Source: Kitasatospora sp. MAA19 | Lineage (GTDB): Bacteria; Actinomycetota; Actinomycetes; Streptomycetales; Streptomycetaceae | Assembly: GCF_029894125.1 (NCBI RefSeq) | Contig: NZ_JARXYZ010000019.1 | Coordinates: 88,653-152,652, forward strand | Length of the DNA: 64,000 bases | Direction of reading: 5' to 3' | In this document: in pieces, positions 16,488 through 25,518 of the stretch | Position numbering within the stretch: position 1 is the stretch's first letter | Layout: every line of letters starts with the position of its first letter | The notes under the pieces: model-generated | Seen by the model: only the letters and a program-made list of their open reading frames with translations | Told to the model about the DNA's origin: nothing | Database searches by the model: none | Made by a program: the position numbers and the translations under genes

Positions 16488-18314
16488 TTACTCCACCGTC
16501 ACGCTCTTCGCCAGGTTGCGCGGCTTGTCGACGTCACGCTTGAGGGCCAGGGCGGCGTGGTAGGCGAGGAGTTGGAGCGGGATGTTGAGGAGCAGCGGGT
16601 CGAGCTCGGGCTCGCTCTTGGGGACGAGGATGCAGTGGTCGGCGAGCTTGTCCTCGGGGCGGCGGTGGCCGATGGCGATGACCCGGCCGGAGCGGGCCTT
16701 GATCTCGCCGAGCGTGGTGAGGTTCTTGTCGAGCAGTTCGTCGTCCGGCACCAGGGCGACGGTGGGCAGTTCGGGGCTGATCAGCGCCAGCGGCCCGTGC
16801 TTCAGCTCGCTCGCCGGGTAGGCCTCGGCGTGCACGTAGGAGATCTCCTTGAGCTTCTGCGCGCCCTCCCGGGCGACCGGGTAGCCGCGGACCCGGCCGA
16901 TGAACATCATGCCCGCCGACTCGGCGTACTGGGCGGCGAGTTCGGCGATGGCGTCGCCCTGCGCGAGGACCTCGCGGATCTGCTCCGGCAGGGCCTTCAG
17001 GGCCGCGACGATCCGGCGGCCGTCGGCGGGCGAGAGGTCGTGGATGCGGCCGAAGTGCAGGGCCAGCAGCGCGAAGGCGACCACGGTGGAGGTGAAGGCC
17101 TTGGTGGAGGCGACGGAGATCTCCGGCCCGGCGTGCAGGTAGATGCCGCCGTCGCACTCGCGGGCGATGGCGCTGCCCACGGTGTTGACGACGCCGAGCA
17201 CCCGGCCGCCCTTGCGCTTGATCTCCTGGACGGCGGCCAGCGTGTCGTAGGTCTCGCCGGACTGGCTGACCGCGATGTACAGGGTGTCCGCCTCGATCAC
17301 CGGGTTGCGGTAGCGGAACTCGGAGGCGGGCTCGCTGTGCGCGGGGATGCGGGAGAGCTCCTCGATCAGCTGGGCGCCCATCTCACCGGCGTAGTACGCG
17401 GATCCGCAGCCGAGGATCTTCACCCGCCGGATCTCGCGCAGTTCGCGGGCGTCCAGGTTGAGGCCGCCGAGGTGGGCGGTGGCGAAACGCTCGTCGAGCC
17501 GGCCGCTGAGCGTGCGCTCGACCGAGCCGGGCTGCTCGTGGATCTCCTTGAGCAGGAAGTGCTCGTAGCCGCCGGTGTCGTAGGAGTCGATCTCCCAGTC
17601 CACGGTGGACGGCTGGCGGTGCGTGGTGCGGGCGTCGGCGGTGAAGGTGCGGAAGCCGTCGGCGCGGACGGTGGCCAGCTCGCCGTCCTCCAGGTGGACG
17701 ACCTGGCGGGTGTAGCGGACGAGGGCGGACACGTCGGAGGCGACGAACATCTCCTTCTCGCCGAGGCCGAGCACGATCGGGCTGCCGTTGCGGGCGACCA
17801 CGATCCGGTCCGGCTGTTCGGCGTCGAGCACGGCGATGCCGTAGGTGCCGACCACCTTGCCGAGCGCGGCGCGCACGGCGTCCTCCAGCTCCACGCCCTC
17901 GACGGCGTGCGCGGCGATCAGGTGGGAGAGCACCTCGGTGTCGGTCTCGGAGCGGAAGACGGCGCCGTCGGCGGTGAGCTTGGCGCGCAGTTCGTCGGCG
18001 TTCTCGATGATGCCGTTGTGGACGACGGCGATCCGCTCGGCGCCGTCCAGGTGCGGGTGGGCGTTGGCGTCGCTGGGGACGCCGTGGGTGGCCCAGCGGG
18101 TGTGCCCGATGCCGATCCCGCCCTTGAACCGGGCCGGGACGGCGGCGGCCAGGTCGGCGACCCGGCCCTTGACCTTGCGGACCTTGAGCCCGCCGGTGCG
18201 CCCGGTGACGGCGACGCCGGCCGAGTCGTAGCCGCGGTACTCCAGCCGGGCCAGGCCCTCCAGCAGGAAGGGGGTCGCGTCCTTGGGGCCGATGTAGGCC
18301 ACGATTCCGCACAT
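16488..18314 (-). CDS. glmS: Glutamine-fructose-6-phosphate aminotransferase (isomerising)
   Basis: A 608-residue cytoplasmic enzyme making glucosamine-6-phosphate from fructose-6-phosphate and glutamine, the entry to peptidoglycan amino sugars. Cys2 (MCGIVAYIG) is the N-terminal glutaminase nucleophile; GIGHTRWATHG and HNGIIEN follow. The synthase half has two SIS domains with CGSAYYAGEMG, SQSGETYDT and STKAFT, and ends with ASELKHGPLALI and KSVTVE. Full normal length. A small conserved gene sits 77 bases upstream in the same direction and may be co-transcribed. Confidence 0.95.
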   Translation of the reverse strand: MCGIVAYIGPKDATPFLLEGLARLEYRGYDSAGVAVTGRTGGLKVRKVKGRVADLAAAVPARFKGGIGIGHTRWATHGVPSDANAHPHLDGAERIAVVHNGIIENADELRAKLTADGAVFRSETDTEVLSHLIAAHAVEGVELEDAVRAALGKVVGTYGIAVLDAEQPDRIVVARNGSPIVLGLGEKEMFVASDVSALVRYTRQVVHLEDGELATVRADGFRTFTADARTTHRQPSTVDWEIDSYDTGGYEHFLLKEIHEQPGSVERTLSGRLDERFATAHLGGLNLDARELREIRRVKILGCGSAYYAGEMGAQLIEELSRIPAHSEPASEFRYRNPVIEADTLYIAVSQSGETYDTLAAVQEIKRKGGRVLGVVNTVGSAIARECDGGIYLHAGPEISVASTKAFTSTVVAFALLALHFGRIHDLSPADGRRIVAALKALPEQIREVLAQGDAIAELAAQYAESAGMMFIGRVRGYPVAREGAQKLKEISYVHAEAYPASELKHGPLALISPELPTVALVPDDELLDKNLTTLGEIKARSGRVIAIGHRRPEDKLADHCILVPKSEPELDPLLLNIPLQLLAYHAALALKRDVDKPRNLAKSVTVE

Positions 18315-18391
18315 GCGTGGGCTCCTCTTGGTGAATGCTCGACGGCTGTTCGTGCGTCCTGGCACCTGCGGGGCGGACCCGCCGACGGCGC

Positions 18392-18667
18392 TCAGCCGTA
18401 GACGATCCGGCGCAGCTGGCGGGCCGAGAGCCCGGGCGCCGCGACGCGGCGGGCGGGGAGTTCCTCGGCGAGCCGGGCGAAGATCCGTTCGTTCGTCAGT
18501 CCGCGTGCCTGGAGCTCGCCGTGGCGGCGGCGGACGTACTCCTCGGTGGTCTCGGAGAAGTACGCCAGCACCTCTGCCACGACCCGCGCCGCCTCCCGGG
18601 GCCCGAGCGGGCTGGTCCGGGTGAGGTGGGCGAGGAGGTCGTCGTGAGGGTGGGGTGAGCTCGGCAC
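18392..18667 (-). CDS. Small conserved actinomycete protein upstream of glmS
   Basis: A 91-residue, mostly helical protein: LGPREAARVVAEVLAYFSET, then EYVRRRHGELQARGLTNERI and a C-terminal segment ending LSARQLRRIVYG. No cysteine pair, signal or membrane segment. The start is GTG. It precedes glmS in the same direction, and its promoter region is shared with the divergent asparagine synthetase gene. Function unknown. Confidence 0.7.
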   Translation of the reverse strand: MPSSPHPHDDLLAHLTRTSPLGPREAARVVAEVLAYFSETTEEYVRRRHGELQARGLTNERIFARLAEELPARRVAAPGLSARQLRRIVYG

Positions 18668-18803
18668 GAGACAGGAGCCTAGGCCGCATCGGCCGCCGGA
18701 CTCAAAGATCCTGCCCGGATTCGGGCAGACTTTACGACTTTCAGTTCACACGATCAGCCACTCGCGCCTCCCCGACCTCTCGCGCCCCCTTCCCGCCGCA
18801 CCC

Positions 18804-18832
18804 TTGTAGCCGCGCCCCTCCACACGTAGCGT
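18804..18832 (+). promoter_or_regulatory. Promoter of the asparagine synthetase gene
   Basis: TTGTAG (18804-18809) and TAGCGT (18827-18832) are 17 bases apart, a good fit to streptomycete vegetative promoters. The predicted transcript starts some 30 bases before the ATG. Confidence 0.55.
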
Positions 18833-18836
18833 GACT

Positions 18837-18855
18837 TTCCGCATACGTAGCGGAA
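18837..18855 (+). promoter_or_regulatory. Inverted repeat in the asnB leader
   Basis: TTCCGC-ATACGTA-GCGGAA: 6-bp arms around a near-palindromic centre, just after the -10 box and before the GGAGG site. It could be a repressor operator or a small RNA hairpin. CGTAGCG occurs twice nearby (18825 and 18846). Confidence 0.45.
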
Positions 18856-18871
18856 GACCGGAGGCTTGCTG

Positions 18872-20722
18872 ATGTGCGGGATCACCGGATGGGTCGCCTA
18901 CGACCGCGACCTCACCGCCGAACGCGCCGTCCTCGACGCGATGACGGCCACCCAGATCTGCCGCGGCCCGGACGCCGGCGGCGTCCACCTGGAGCAACAC
19001 GCCGCCCTCGGCCACCGCCGCCTCGCGGTGATCGACGTCAAGGGCGGCGTCCAGCCGATGACCGTCGAACACGACGGCCGGCTGCTGGCCGCGCTCACCT
19101 ACAGCGGCGAGGTCTACAACCACCGCGAGCTGCGCGCGGAACTGGAGGCGGTCGGCCACCGCTTCCGCACCCGCAGCGACACCGAGGTCGTCCTGCACGC
19201 CTACCTGGAGTGGGGCGAGCAGCTGGCCGAGCGGCTGAACGGCATGTTCGCCTTCGCGATCTGGGACGCCCGCAGCGAGGAGCTGCTGCTGGTCCGCGAC
19301 CGGATGGGCGTCAAGCCCCTGCACTACCACCCCACCCCGGACGGCGTGATCTTCGGCTCCGAGGTGAAGGCCATCCTCGCCCACCCCGCGGTGCGCCCGG
19401 TGGTCGACCTGGACGGGCTGCGCGAACTGTTCTCCTACAGCCGTACCCCGGGGGTCACCCCCTACCGGGGCATCGCCGAGGTCCGGCCCGGGCACGTCGT
19501 CCGGGTCCGCCGCGAGGGCCTGTCGATGCGCCGCTACTGGGCGCTGGAGGCGCGCGAGCACACCGACACCCTGGAGGCCACCGTCGCCACCGTCCGGGCC
19601 CTGCTGGAGGACATCGTCCACCGCCAGCTCGACGCGGACGTCCCGCTCTGCTCCCTGCTCTCCGGCGGCCTGGACTCCAGCGCCGTCACCGCCCTCGCCG
19701 CCCGGGTGCTGCGCGACGCGGGCGCCGGTCCGGTGCGCTCCTTCGCCGTCGACTTCACCGGCCAGAGCGAGAACTTCCACGCCGACGCGGTCCGGCCGAC
19801 CCAGGACGGCCCGTACGCCCGGCTGCTCGCCGAGCACGTCGGCGCCGACCACACCGTGATCGAACTGGACTCCGCCGAGCTCGGCGACCTCGCCCAGCGC
19901 GCCACCGTCCTGCGCGCCCGGGACCTGCCCGGCGGTATCGGCGACATGGACATCTCGCTGCTGCTGCTCTTCCGGGGCGTGCGCCGCCAGTCCACCGTCG
20001 CCCTGTCGGGCGAGTCCGCGGACGAGCTGTTCGGCGGCTACCGCTGGTTCCACGACCCGCGGGCGATCGCCGCCGACGACTTCCCCTGGGCGGTCTCGCT
20101 GACCGGCATCGGCGGCGAGGGCGCCGGCCCACGGGAACAGATCCTCGACGCCGGCCTGCTCGGCAGGCTCGACCTGGCGGGCTACCGGCGGGCCCGCTAC
20201 CACGAGGCGCTCGCCGAAGTCCCGCACCTGCCGGACGCCGACCCGCTGGAACGGCGGATGCGCGAGATCTCGTACCTCCACCTGACCCGCTTCGTCTGCA
20301 TCCTGCTCGACCGCAAGGACCGGATGAGCATGGCCAACGGCCTGGAGGTGCGGGTGCCGTTCTGCGACCACCGGCTGGTCCAGTACGTCTTCAACACCCC
20401 GTGGGCGATGAAGCACTTCGACGGCCGGGAGAAGAGCCTGCTGCGCGCCGCCGTCCGGGACATGCTGCCGGACGCCGTCGCCGACCGGGTGAAGAGCCCG
20501 TACCCGGTCACCGCGGACCCGCACTACCCGGCGCTGCTGCAGGCCGAACTCGCCCAGCTCGCCGCCCAGCGGACGTCCCCGGCGCTCGACCTGCTCGACC
20601 GGCGGCGCCTGGCCGACGCGCTCTCCCCGGACACCGACCCGCAGTCCGTCCGGCTGGCCGTCGACCTCGCGCTCGACCTGGACACCTGGCTGACGGAGTA
20701 CCAGGTGACGCTGGATCTCTGA
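18872..20722 (+). CDS. asnB: Asparagine synthetase (glutamine-hydrolysing)
   Basis: A 616-residue enzyme converting aspartate, glutamine and ATP to asparagine. The ATG at 18872 is chosen over an in-frame codon two residues earlier because it puts Cys at position 2 (MCGITGWVAY), the required N-terminal nucleophile. The class II glutaminase domain includes GHRRLAVID and YSGEVYNH; the synthetase domain has SLLSGGLDSSAVTAL, the PPi loop that binds ATP, and RKDRMSMANGLEVRVPFCD. GGAGG lies six bases upstream. Length fits actinomycete AsnB. Confidence 0.9.
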   Translation: MCGITGWVAYDRDLTAERAVLDAMTATQICRGPDAGGVHLEQHAALGHRRLAVIDVKGGVQPMTVEHDGRLLAALTYSGEVYNHRELRAELEAVGHRFRTRSDTEVVLHAYLEWGEQLAERLNGMFAFAIWDARSEELLLVRDRMGVKPLHYHPTPDGVIFGSEVKAILAHPAVRPVVDLDGLRELFSYSRTPGVTPYRGIAEVRPGHVVRVRREGLSMRRYWALEAREHTDTLEATVATVRALLEDIVHRQLDADVPLCSLLSGGLDSSAVTALAARVLRDAGAGPVRSFAVDFTGQSENFHADAVRPTQDGPYARLLAEHVGADHTVIELDSAELGDLAQRATVLRARDLPGGIGDMDISLLLLFRGVRRQSTVALSGESADELFGGYRWFHDPRAIAADDFPWAVSLTGIGGEGAGPREQILDAGLLGRLDLAGYRRARYHEALAEVPHLPDADPLERRMREISYLHLTRFVCILLDRKDRMSMANGLEVRVPFCDHRLVQYVFNTPWAMKHFDGREKSLLRAAVRDMLPDAVADRVKSPYPVTADPHYPALLQAELAQLAAQRTSPALDLLDRRRLADALSPDTDPQSVRLAVDLALDLDTWLTEYQVTLDL

Positions 20723-20944
20723 CGGTCGCCCCGGTACTTCGCGGCACTCCCCGGACGGCGCGGCGGCCCGGCGCCGCTACGCCGTTCGGGTGATCTTCCG
20801 GAACCAACCCGCCGCGCCCGGGCGTCGGACCGTGCGATAGCGTCGCCGACACCTCCCGAATGGCGGGCGAAAACGCGGATTCCCGCCACCGTCCCGTCAG
20901 GATGGGAGCGAACCGTCCACCTCGATCCGCCGGGGGATCACCTC

Positions 20945-22057
20945 ATGCAGCCGCGACTATTCGCGATTCTCACCGCCCTGCTCCTGGGCGTCCTGGGCCT
21001 CGGGTCGGTCGCCGTCACCGACTGGTCGCCCGCGGCCACCGCGGCGACGACCCCGGCCGGCGCCGCGACCACCGGCGCCGCCCCCGCCGTCGCGCCGGCG
21101 GCCGCGGGCGCCACCCCGACCGGCGACCCGGCGGTGTGGACCCGCTCGACGCTGCGCAACAAGCTGATGGCCGAGATGGACGCCACCGACCCCGGCGTCG
21201 CGCTCGCCGACCTCGACAGGATCACCAAGGAGAAGCCGTACACCGTGCGCTTCTGCCACCCGATCGCGCACGAGCTCGGCCACGCGGCGGTCAAGCGCTT
21301 CAACGAGGACTTCCAGAAGGTCATCTCCTTCCCCCACGAGACCTGCGCGGCCGGCTACCTGCACGGCGCGGTCGAGGAGATGCTCAACGCCTCCGCCCAG
21401 CCCGAGGTGGACCTGCTCAAGCTCTGCGCGCCCAAGAACGCCGGCCCGTGCATCCACGGCGTCGGCCACGGCACCATGTTCGTCGCCAAGCAGGACGTCG
21501 CCAAGGCGCGCGAGCTGTGCAACAAGTTCCCCAGCGACCAGAACCGGATCCGCTGCTCCGAGGGGCTGTTCATGCAGCTCTTCGGCCCGGACGAGGAGGA
21601 CGAGAAGGCCAAGGCGAACCTGCCCGCCGACAAGCTCGCCCAGGACCCGCTGTACCCGTGCAAGGACCAGCCGTCCCTGTTCCAGTCCGCGTGCTACTTC
21701 TACGCCCCGACCTTCTACCTCTCCTCGCACGACTACCCGAACCACCCCGAGGTCTACGCCGACGCCCTCAAGTGGTGCCTCAACGGCAAGGCCAACGGCG
21801 GGGCGGTCGACTGCAGCCGCGGCGTCGGCTCCCGGACGATGAAGTACAACCTCGACCGCGAGGACTGGGCCGCCCAGCAGTGCGCCACCGCCGCCGACGG
21901 CTGGCAGCGCAAGGCCTGTGCCGAGGGCCTGGTCAGCTACTACACGGTCAACTACACCGACGGCGGCGCGGCCGGGCGGCTCTGCGCCAAGATCGGCAAC
22001 AAGGAGATGCAGGGCTACTGCCGCTCCGCCAGTGGCCTGTCCAGCTCGCTGGACTGA
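20945..22057 (+). CDS. Secreted, cysteine-rich protein with an HELGH motif
   Basis: A 370-residue protein with a signal peptide (basic start, then LFAILTALLLGVLGLGSVAV), an Ala/Thr/Pro linker to about residue 62, and a mature domain with 14 cysteines. Residues 104-114 read CHPIAHELGHA: HELGH (109-113) is an HExxH zinc-binding pattern. C-x-x-G-x-x-H-G-like units recur (CAAGYLHG, CIHGVGHG, then CSEGLF, CSRGVG, CAEGLV), suggesting a repeated alpha-helical disulfide-bonded fold. I do not recognise a named family. It could be a secreted metalloprotein or protease. Single-gene unit ending at a strong terminator. Confidence 0.7.
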   Translation: MQPRLFAILTALLLGVLGLGSVAVTDWSPAATAATTPAGAATTGAAPAVAPAAAGATPTGDPAVWTRSTLRNKLMAEMDATDPGVALADLDRITKEKPYTVRFCHPIAHELGHAAVKRFNEDFQKVISFPHETCAAGYLHGAVEEMLNASAQPEVDLLKLCAPKNAGPCIHGVGHGTMFVAKQDVAKARELCNKFPSDQNRIRCSEGLFMQLFGPDEEDEKAKANLPADKLAQDPLYPCKDQPSLFQSACYFYAPTFYLSSHDYPNHPEVYADALKWCLNGKANGGAVDCSRGVGSRTMKYNLDREDWAAQQCATAADGWQRKACAEGLVSYYTVNYTDGGAAGRLCAKIGNKEMQGYCRSASGLSSSLD

Positions 22058-22117
22058 CCCGGCCGTCCGACCCGGACTGCTCACCGTCCGACCCGGACCG
22101 AGCCGCCGTCTCACCTG

Positions 22118-22147
22118 GAGGGCCCGCGCCGCACGGCGCGGGCCCTC
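22118..22147 (+). terminator. Hairpin terminator after the cysteine-rich secreted protein gene
   Basis: A perfect 14-bp stem (GAGGGCCCGCGCCG and complement) with a 2-base centre. Confidence 0.8.
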
Positions 22148-22218
22148 TCCGTAGGATCGGGCGGATCAGGGTGCGCCGAGGACGCCGCGCCTCCCCCGCC
22201 CCCTGGAGAACCGCCTTC

Positions 22219-23643
22219 ATGACCACCGAGGACTTCCGCGCCGCCGCGCACACCGCCGCCGACCTCGTCTCCGACTACCTCGCCGAACTGCCCGGGCGCC
22301 CGGTCTGGCAGCCGATGGACGCCGCCGCCCGCAACGCCCTGCTCGACGCGCCGCTGCCCGCCGACGGCCGCCCGCTCGCCGACCTCCTCACCGCCATCGG
22401 GCGGGACGTCCTGCCCCACCCGATGGGCAACGGCCACCCCCGCTTCTTCGGCTGGGTCAACTCCGCCCCCGCCCCCGCCGGAGTCCTCGCCACCCTCGCC
22501 GCCTCCGCGATGAACCCCAGCTCGGCCGGCGGCGACCACGCCGATGTCCACCTGGAGCGCGCCGTGGTCCGCTGGATCGCCGAACTGGTGGGCTTCCCGC
22601 ACCCGGCCGGCGGCGGGCTGCTCACCTCCGGCACCTCGATGGCCACCATCGTCTGCCTGGCCGCCGCCCGGAACCGCGCCGCCCGCCGGGCCGGGTGGGA
22701 CGTCCGCGAGGACGGCCTGGCCGGCCTGCCGCCGCTGGTCGGCTACGTCACCGGTGAGACCCACTCCTGCGTCCGCAAGGCCGTCGAGCTCCTCGGCCTC
22801 GGCAGCCGGCACCTGCGCACCGTCGCCACCGGCCCCGACGGACGCCTCGACCCCGCCGGGCTGCGGGCCGCCGTCGAGCGCGACCGGGCCGCCGGACTGC
22901 TGCCCTTCCTGGTCGTCGCCTCGGCCGGCACCGTCGGCACCGGCACGGTCGACGACTTCGGCCCGATCGCCGACCTCTGCGCCGAGCAGCGCCTGTGGCT
23001 GCACGTCGACGGCGCGTACGGGGCCTTCGGCGTCCTCGACCCGGCCATCGCCCACCGCTACGCGGGTCTGGAGCGCGCCGACTCCCTCGCCCTCGACCCG
23101 CACAAGTGGCTGGGCGTCCCGGTCGACTGCGGCTGCGCGCTGGTGCGCGACACCGAGGAGCTGCGCGGCACCTTCAGCCTCGTCCCGTCCTACCTGCGCG
23201 ACGAGGCGGCCGGCGCGCTCGGCTGGTTCTCCGAGTACGGCACCGAGCAGACCCGCCCGTTCCGCGCGCTCAAGGTCTGGGCCACCATCGCCCACAAGGG
23301 CCGCGACGGCATCGCCCGCGACATCGCCCGCTGCACCGCCCTGGCCCGCCGCCTCGGCGAACTGATCGAGGCCGACGCCGAGTTGGAGCTGCTGGCCGAG
23401 GTGCAGACCTCCATCGTCGCGTTCCGCCACCGCACCCCCGGGCACGACGAGGCCGCCCTCGACGCCCTCAACCGCGAGCTCCCGGTCGCCGTCCAGCGGC
23501 GTGGCCGGGTCTTCGTCACCGGGGCTCGCCTCGGCGAGCGCGAGATGCTCCGGGCCTGCCTGCTCAACGCCGACACCACCGAGGCCGACCTGGAACTCCT
23601 GCTCGCCGAGGTCAAGGCGACGGCCGCGGAGCTGCAGCCGTAA
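22219..23643 (+). CDS. Group II PLP-dependent decarboxylase (aromatic-L-amino-acid decarboxylase family)
   Basis: A 474-residue fold-type I PLP enzyme. HPRFFGWVNSAPAPAGVLAT is the typical N-terminal signature of pyridoxal-dependent decarboxylases, GGGLLTSGTSMAT binds the PLP phosphate, WLHVDGAYGAFGVL holds the PLP aspartate, and DPHKWLGVPVDCG contains the Schiff-base lysine. Family members decarboxylate tryptophan, DOPA, tyrosine or related amino acids. The exact substrate is not evident. It is not linked to a cluster; its neighbours are unrelated. Confidence 0.85.
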   Translation: MTTEDFRAAAHTAADLVSDYLAELPGRPVWQPMDAAARNALLDAPLPADGRPLADLLTAIGRDVLPHPMGNGHPRFFGWVNSAPAPAGVLATLAASAMNPSSAGGDHADVHLERAVVRWIAELVGFPHPAGGGLLTSGTSMATIVCLAAARNRAARRAGWDVREDGLAGLPPLVGYVTGETHSCVRKAVELLGLGSRHLRTVATGPDGRLDPAGLRAAVERDRAAGLLPFLVVASAGTVGTGTVDDFGPIADLCAEQRLWLHVDGAYGAFGVLDPAIAHRYAGLERADSLALDPHKWLGVPVDCGCALVRDTEELRGTFSLVPSYLRDEAAGALGWFSEYGTEQTRPFRALKVWATIAHKGRDGIARDIARCTALARRLGELIEADAELELLAEVQTSIVAFRHRTPGHDEAALDALNRELPVAVQRRGRVFVTGARLGEREMLRACLLNADTTEADLELLLAEVKATAAELQP

Positions 23644-23719
23644 CGCGGGCCCGAAGACCTTAACCACCAGGTCACGGCGGGTTCGTGGAGCGGAAACACC
23701 GCACGGGCAAGGTGCTGTC

Positions 23720-24241
23720 ATGGAGCACACCGAGCACCCGGAGCACCAGACGCCGCAACCGACGCCCACCCTCCCCCGGGCCCGACGGCGCGGCGCCAGA
23801 ACCCACCGCTGGCGCCGCGACTCCGTCGAACTCGCCGCCGTCTTCGTCTCGGTCACCGCGGCCGACCTGGTCGCCAAGATCGTCGTCAACGGCCCCGACG
23901 GCCCGGTGGTCCTCGCCGCCTCCGCCCTCGTCCTCCTCGCCACCGCCCTGTTCCACACCTGGTGGTCCCAGCGCCACCACCCCCACGCCCCCGCGCCGCC
24001 GACCACCCTGTGGCGCGTCCGCACCGCCGCCCGCAGCTCCCCCGCCGACCTGGCCCGCGTCCACACCGCCCTCGCCGACCGGCACGTCGCCATCCTCTCC
24101 CTCCAGCCCCACCCCCTCCCCGACACCACCGTCGACGAGCTCTACCTCCGCGCGCCCCACACCCTCAGCCCCACCGACCTCACCGCCCTCCTCACCACCA
24201 CCGGCCACCCCCTGCTCGACACCCCCACCCGCATCGGCTAG
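23720..24241 (+). CDS. Membrane protein with a C-terminal ACT-like segment, unknown
   Basis: A 173-residue protein: a Pro/Arg-rich N-terminus, two membrane helices (SVELAAVFVSVTAADLVAKI and VVLAASALVLLATALFHTWW), then a soluble segment LADRHVAILSLQPHPLPDTT, VDELYLRAP, LSPTDLTALLTTTG with the beta-alpha-beta order of an ACT-like fold. It might sense a small ligand, but that is inference from secondary-structure pattern only. The start ATG has an AAGG site. Confidence 0.55.
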   Translation: MEHTEHPEHQTPQPTPTLPRARRRGARTHRWRRDSVELAAVFVSVTAADLVAKIVVNGPDGPVVLAASALVLLATALFHTWWSQRHHPHAPAPPTTLWRVRTAARSSPADLARVHTALADRHVAILSLQPHPLPDTTVDELYLRAPHTLSPTDLTALLTTTGHPLLDTPTRIG

Positions 24242-24620
24242 GGCCTGTCCGGGGCGGTGGTGAGGCGGTAGGCGGGGAGGCCGCGACCGCGAGGAGGTAG
24301 ACCCGGCCGGTCCAGCGGTGCACGGCGGGGGACCGGCGGCGCAGCGCGGTGGAGAACTGGAACGGGCCCACCAGCAGCGCCAGTGAGGCCGTCACGATGT
24401 GGACGTAGAAGGTGACCTGGACGGCCACCGGGCGCTCGGCGTAGGTGGCGGCCGGCCCGCCCTTCGACGCGGCGATGGGCAGGCCGGCCCTGGCGTAGGT
24501 CCCCACGGCGTAGGCGACGATCGTGAGCGAGGTCAGCAGGACGACGGTCCAGCGGACCCGCCCGCCCCTCCTGGTCGTCGCGACGGGGACGGTCGCGGTG
24601 TCGGCCGTGGTGCTGGTCAT
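24192..24620 (-). pseudogene. DUF2306-like membrane protein, 3'-truncated
   Basis: The N-terminal part is convincing: one helix (WTVVLLTSLTIVAYAVGTYA), then VTFYVHIVTASLALLVGPFQ and HRWTGRVYLLAV, the conserved start of DUF2306 four-helix proteins. After residue about 112 the frame turns into Pro/Arg/Gly noise and runs into the end of the opposite gene. The family normally has about 100 more residues with two further helices, so the 3' half appears deleted. Confidence 0.55.
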
Positions 24621-25035
24621 CGGTGACCCCGATCGGCTGGAGGTGGGACGGAATCACGTGCGCGGTGCGGCGTCGCGCGGGTCGGCCGACGGTCCGCCCG
24701 CAGCGCACACCACCACCCCGGAACGGGGGCCTGCCACCACGCCGTTCGAACCTCGGCCAGTCTGGCCGGGCACCCGGCCCCCGGGCCATGGGGGCGGTCC
24801 CCAGGACCGGGAGGGGGCTACCCCTACGGCCCGACACGGCGTCAACCGGCCGGCCTCCCAGCGCTCCGGCCCCGCCGCCGCCACCCCGGGCGCAGCGGGG
24901 CCCCAGGGTTCGTTACGCAGCCGATGGGCGGCCGTGACACGACCGGCCGGGGATCGCGACACGGGCCTCCTAACGTCGCTGACGACGCACCGGCCACCCC
25001 GGCCAGGCGGCGTCCATGACGAAGGAGAACACCGT
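24621..25035. other. Intergenic region, no gene seen
   Basis: About 410 bases between the truncated DUF2306 gene and the surface-protein gene. No coding frame with protein-like composition and no clear promoter pair were found; GGAG at 25023-25027 serves the downstream ATG. Confidence 0.4.
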
Positions 25036-25518
25036 ATGAGCAGGAGCCGTACCCACCGCTCCCCCGCCCGCCGCGTGCTGGCCGTCTGCGCCCTGACCGG
25101 GGGCGCGCTACTGACCGTCGTCACCGGCGGGCAGGCCTTCGCCGACGGGACCCCGACCGCCACGCCGAGCGCGGGTGCCGTCGTGTCGGCCACGCCGACC
25201 GCGGCGCCCAGCCCGGCCCAGCCCGCCCCGGCCGCCCCCTCGGTCGCGGGCAAGGACGCCGGTAGCGCCCCCGCGGCGAAGCCCGCCGTCGGCGGCACGC
25301 CCACGGCGAAGCCCGCCGCCGGTGACGGCGCCGGGGTCTCCAGTGACGGCAAGGCCCAGGTCCGGGAGGTGCCCAAGGGCGCGGCCCAGGCCGGGGACGG
25401 ATCCGGCGAGACCGACAGCAACGGCCTGATGCTGGCCGGTGGCGGGGCCGTCGCGGCCGTCGGCGCCGGTGCGCTGGGCTTCGCGATGCTGCGCCGCCGC
25501 TCCGGTGCGCGCGGCTGA
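25036..25518 (+). CDS. Surface-exposed Ala/Pro/Thr-rich protein with C-terminal membrane anchor
   Basis: A 160-residue protein: signal peptide (RRVLAVCALTGGALLTVVTG, AFA), a long low-complexity region rich in Ala, Pro, Thr and Lys (repeated AAKPAVG/TAKPAAG units), then a hydrophobic helix (LMLAGGGAVAAVGAGALGFA) and a basic RRRSGARG tail. The helix plus basic tail is the layout of sortase substrates, but a clear LPxTG is missing; DSNGLML precedes the helix. It overlaps the downstream class F sortase gene, which suggests that the two work together at the cell surface. Confidence 0.7.
   Translation: MSRSRTHRSPARRVLAVCALTGGALLTVVTGGQAFADGTPTATPSAGAVVSATPTAAPSPAQPAPAAPSVAGKDAGSAPAAKPAVGGTPTAKPAAGDGAGVSSDGKAQVREVPKGAAQAGDGSGETDSNGLMLAGGGAVAAVGAGALGFAMLRRRSGARG

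Noticed and set aside
16488..18314. A glmS ribozyme/riboswitch upstream of glmS
   Set aside because: The 77-base gap shows no such fold, and the element is known from Gram-positive low-GC bacteria rather than actinomycetes.
25439..25504. Start of the sortase at the ATG near 25439
   Set aside because: It would lie deep inside the surface-protein gene with no ribosome site; GTG 25505 or 25598 is more likely.
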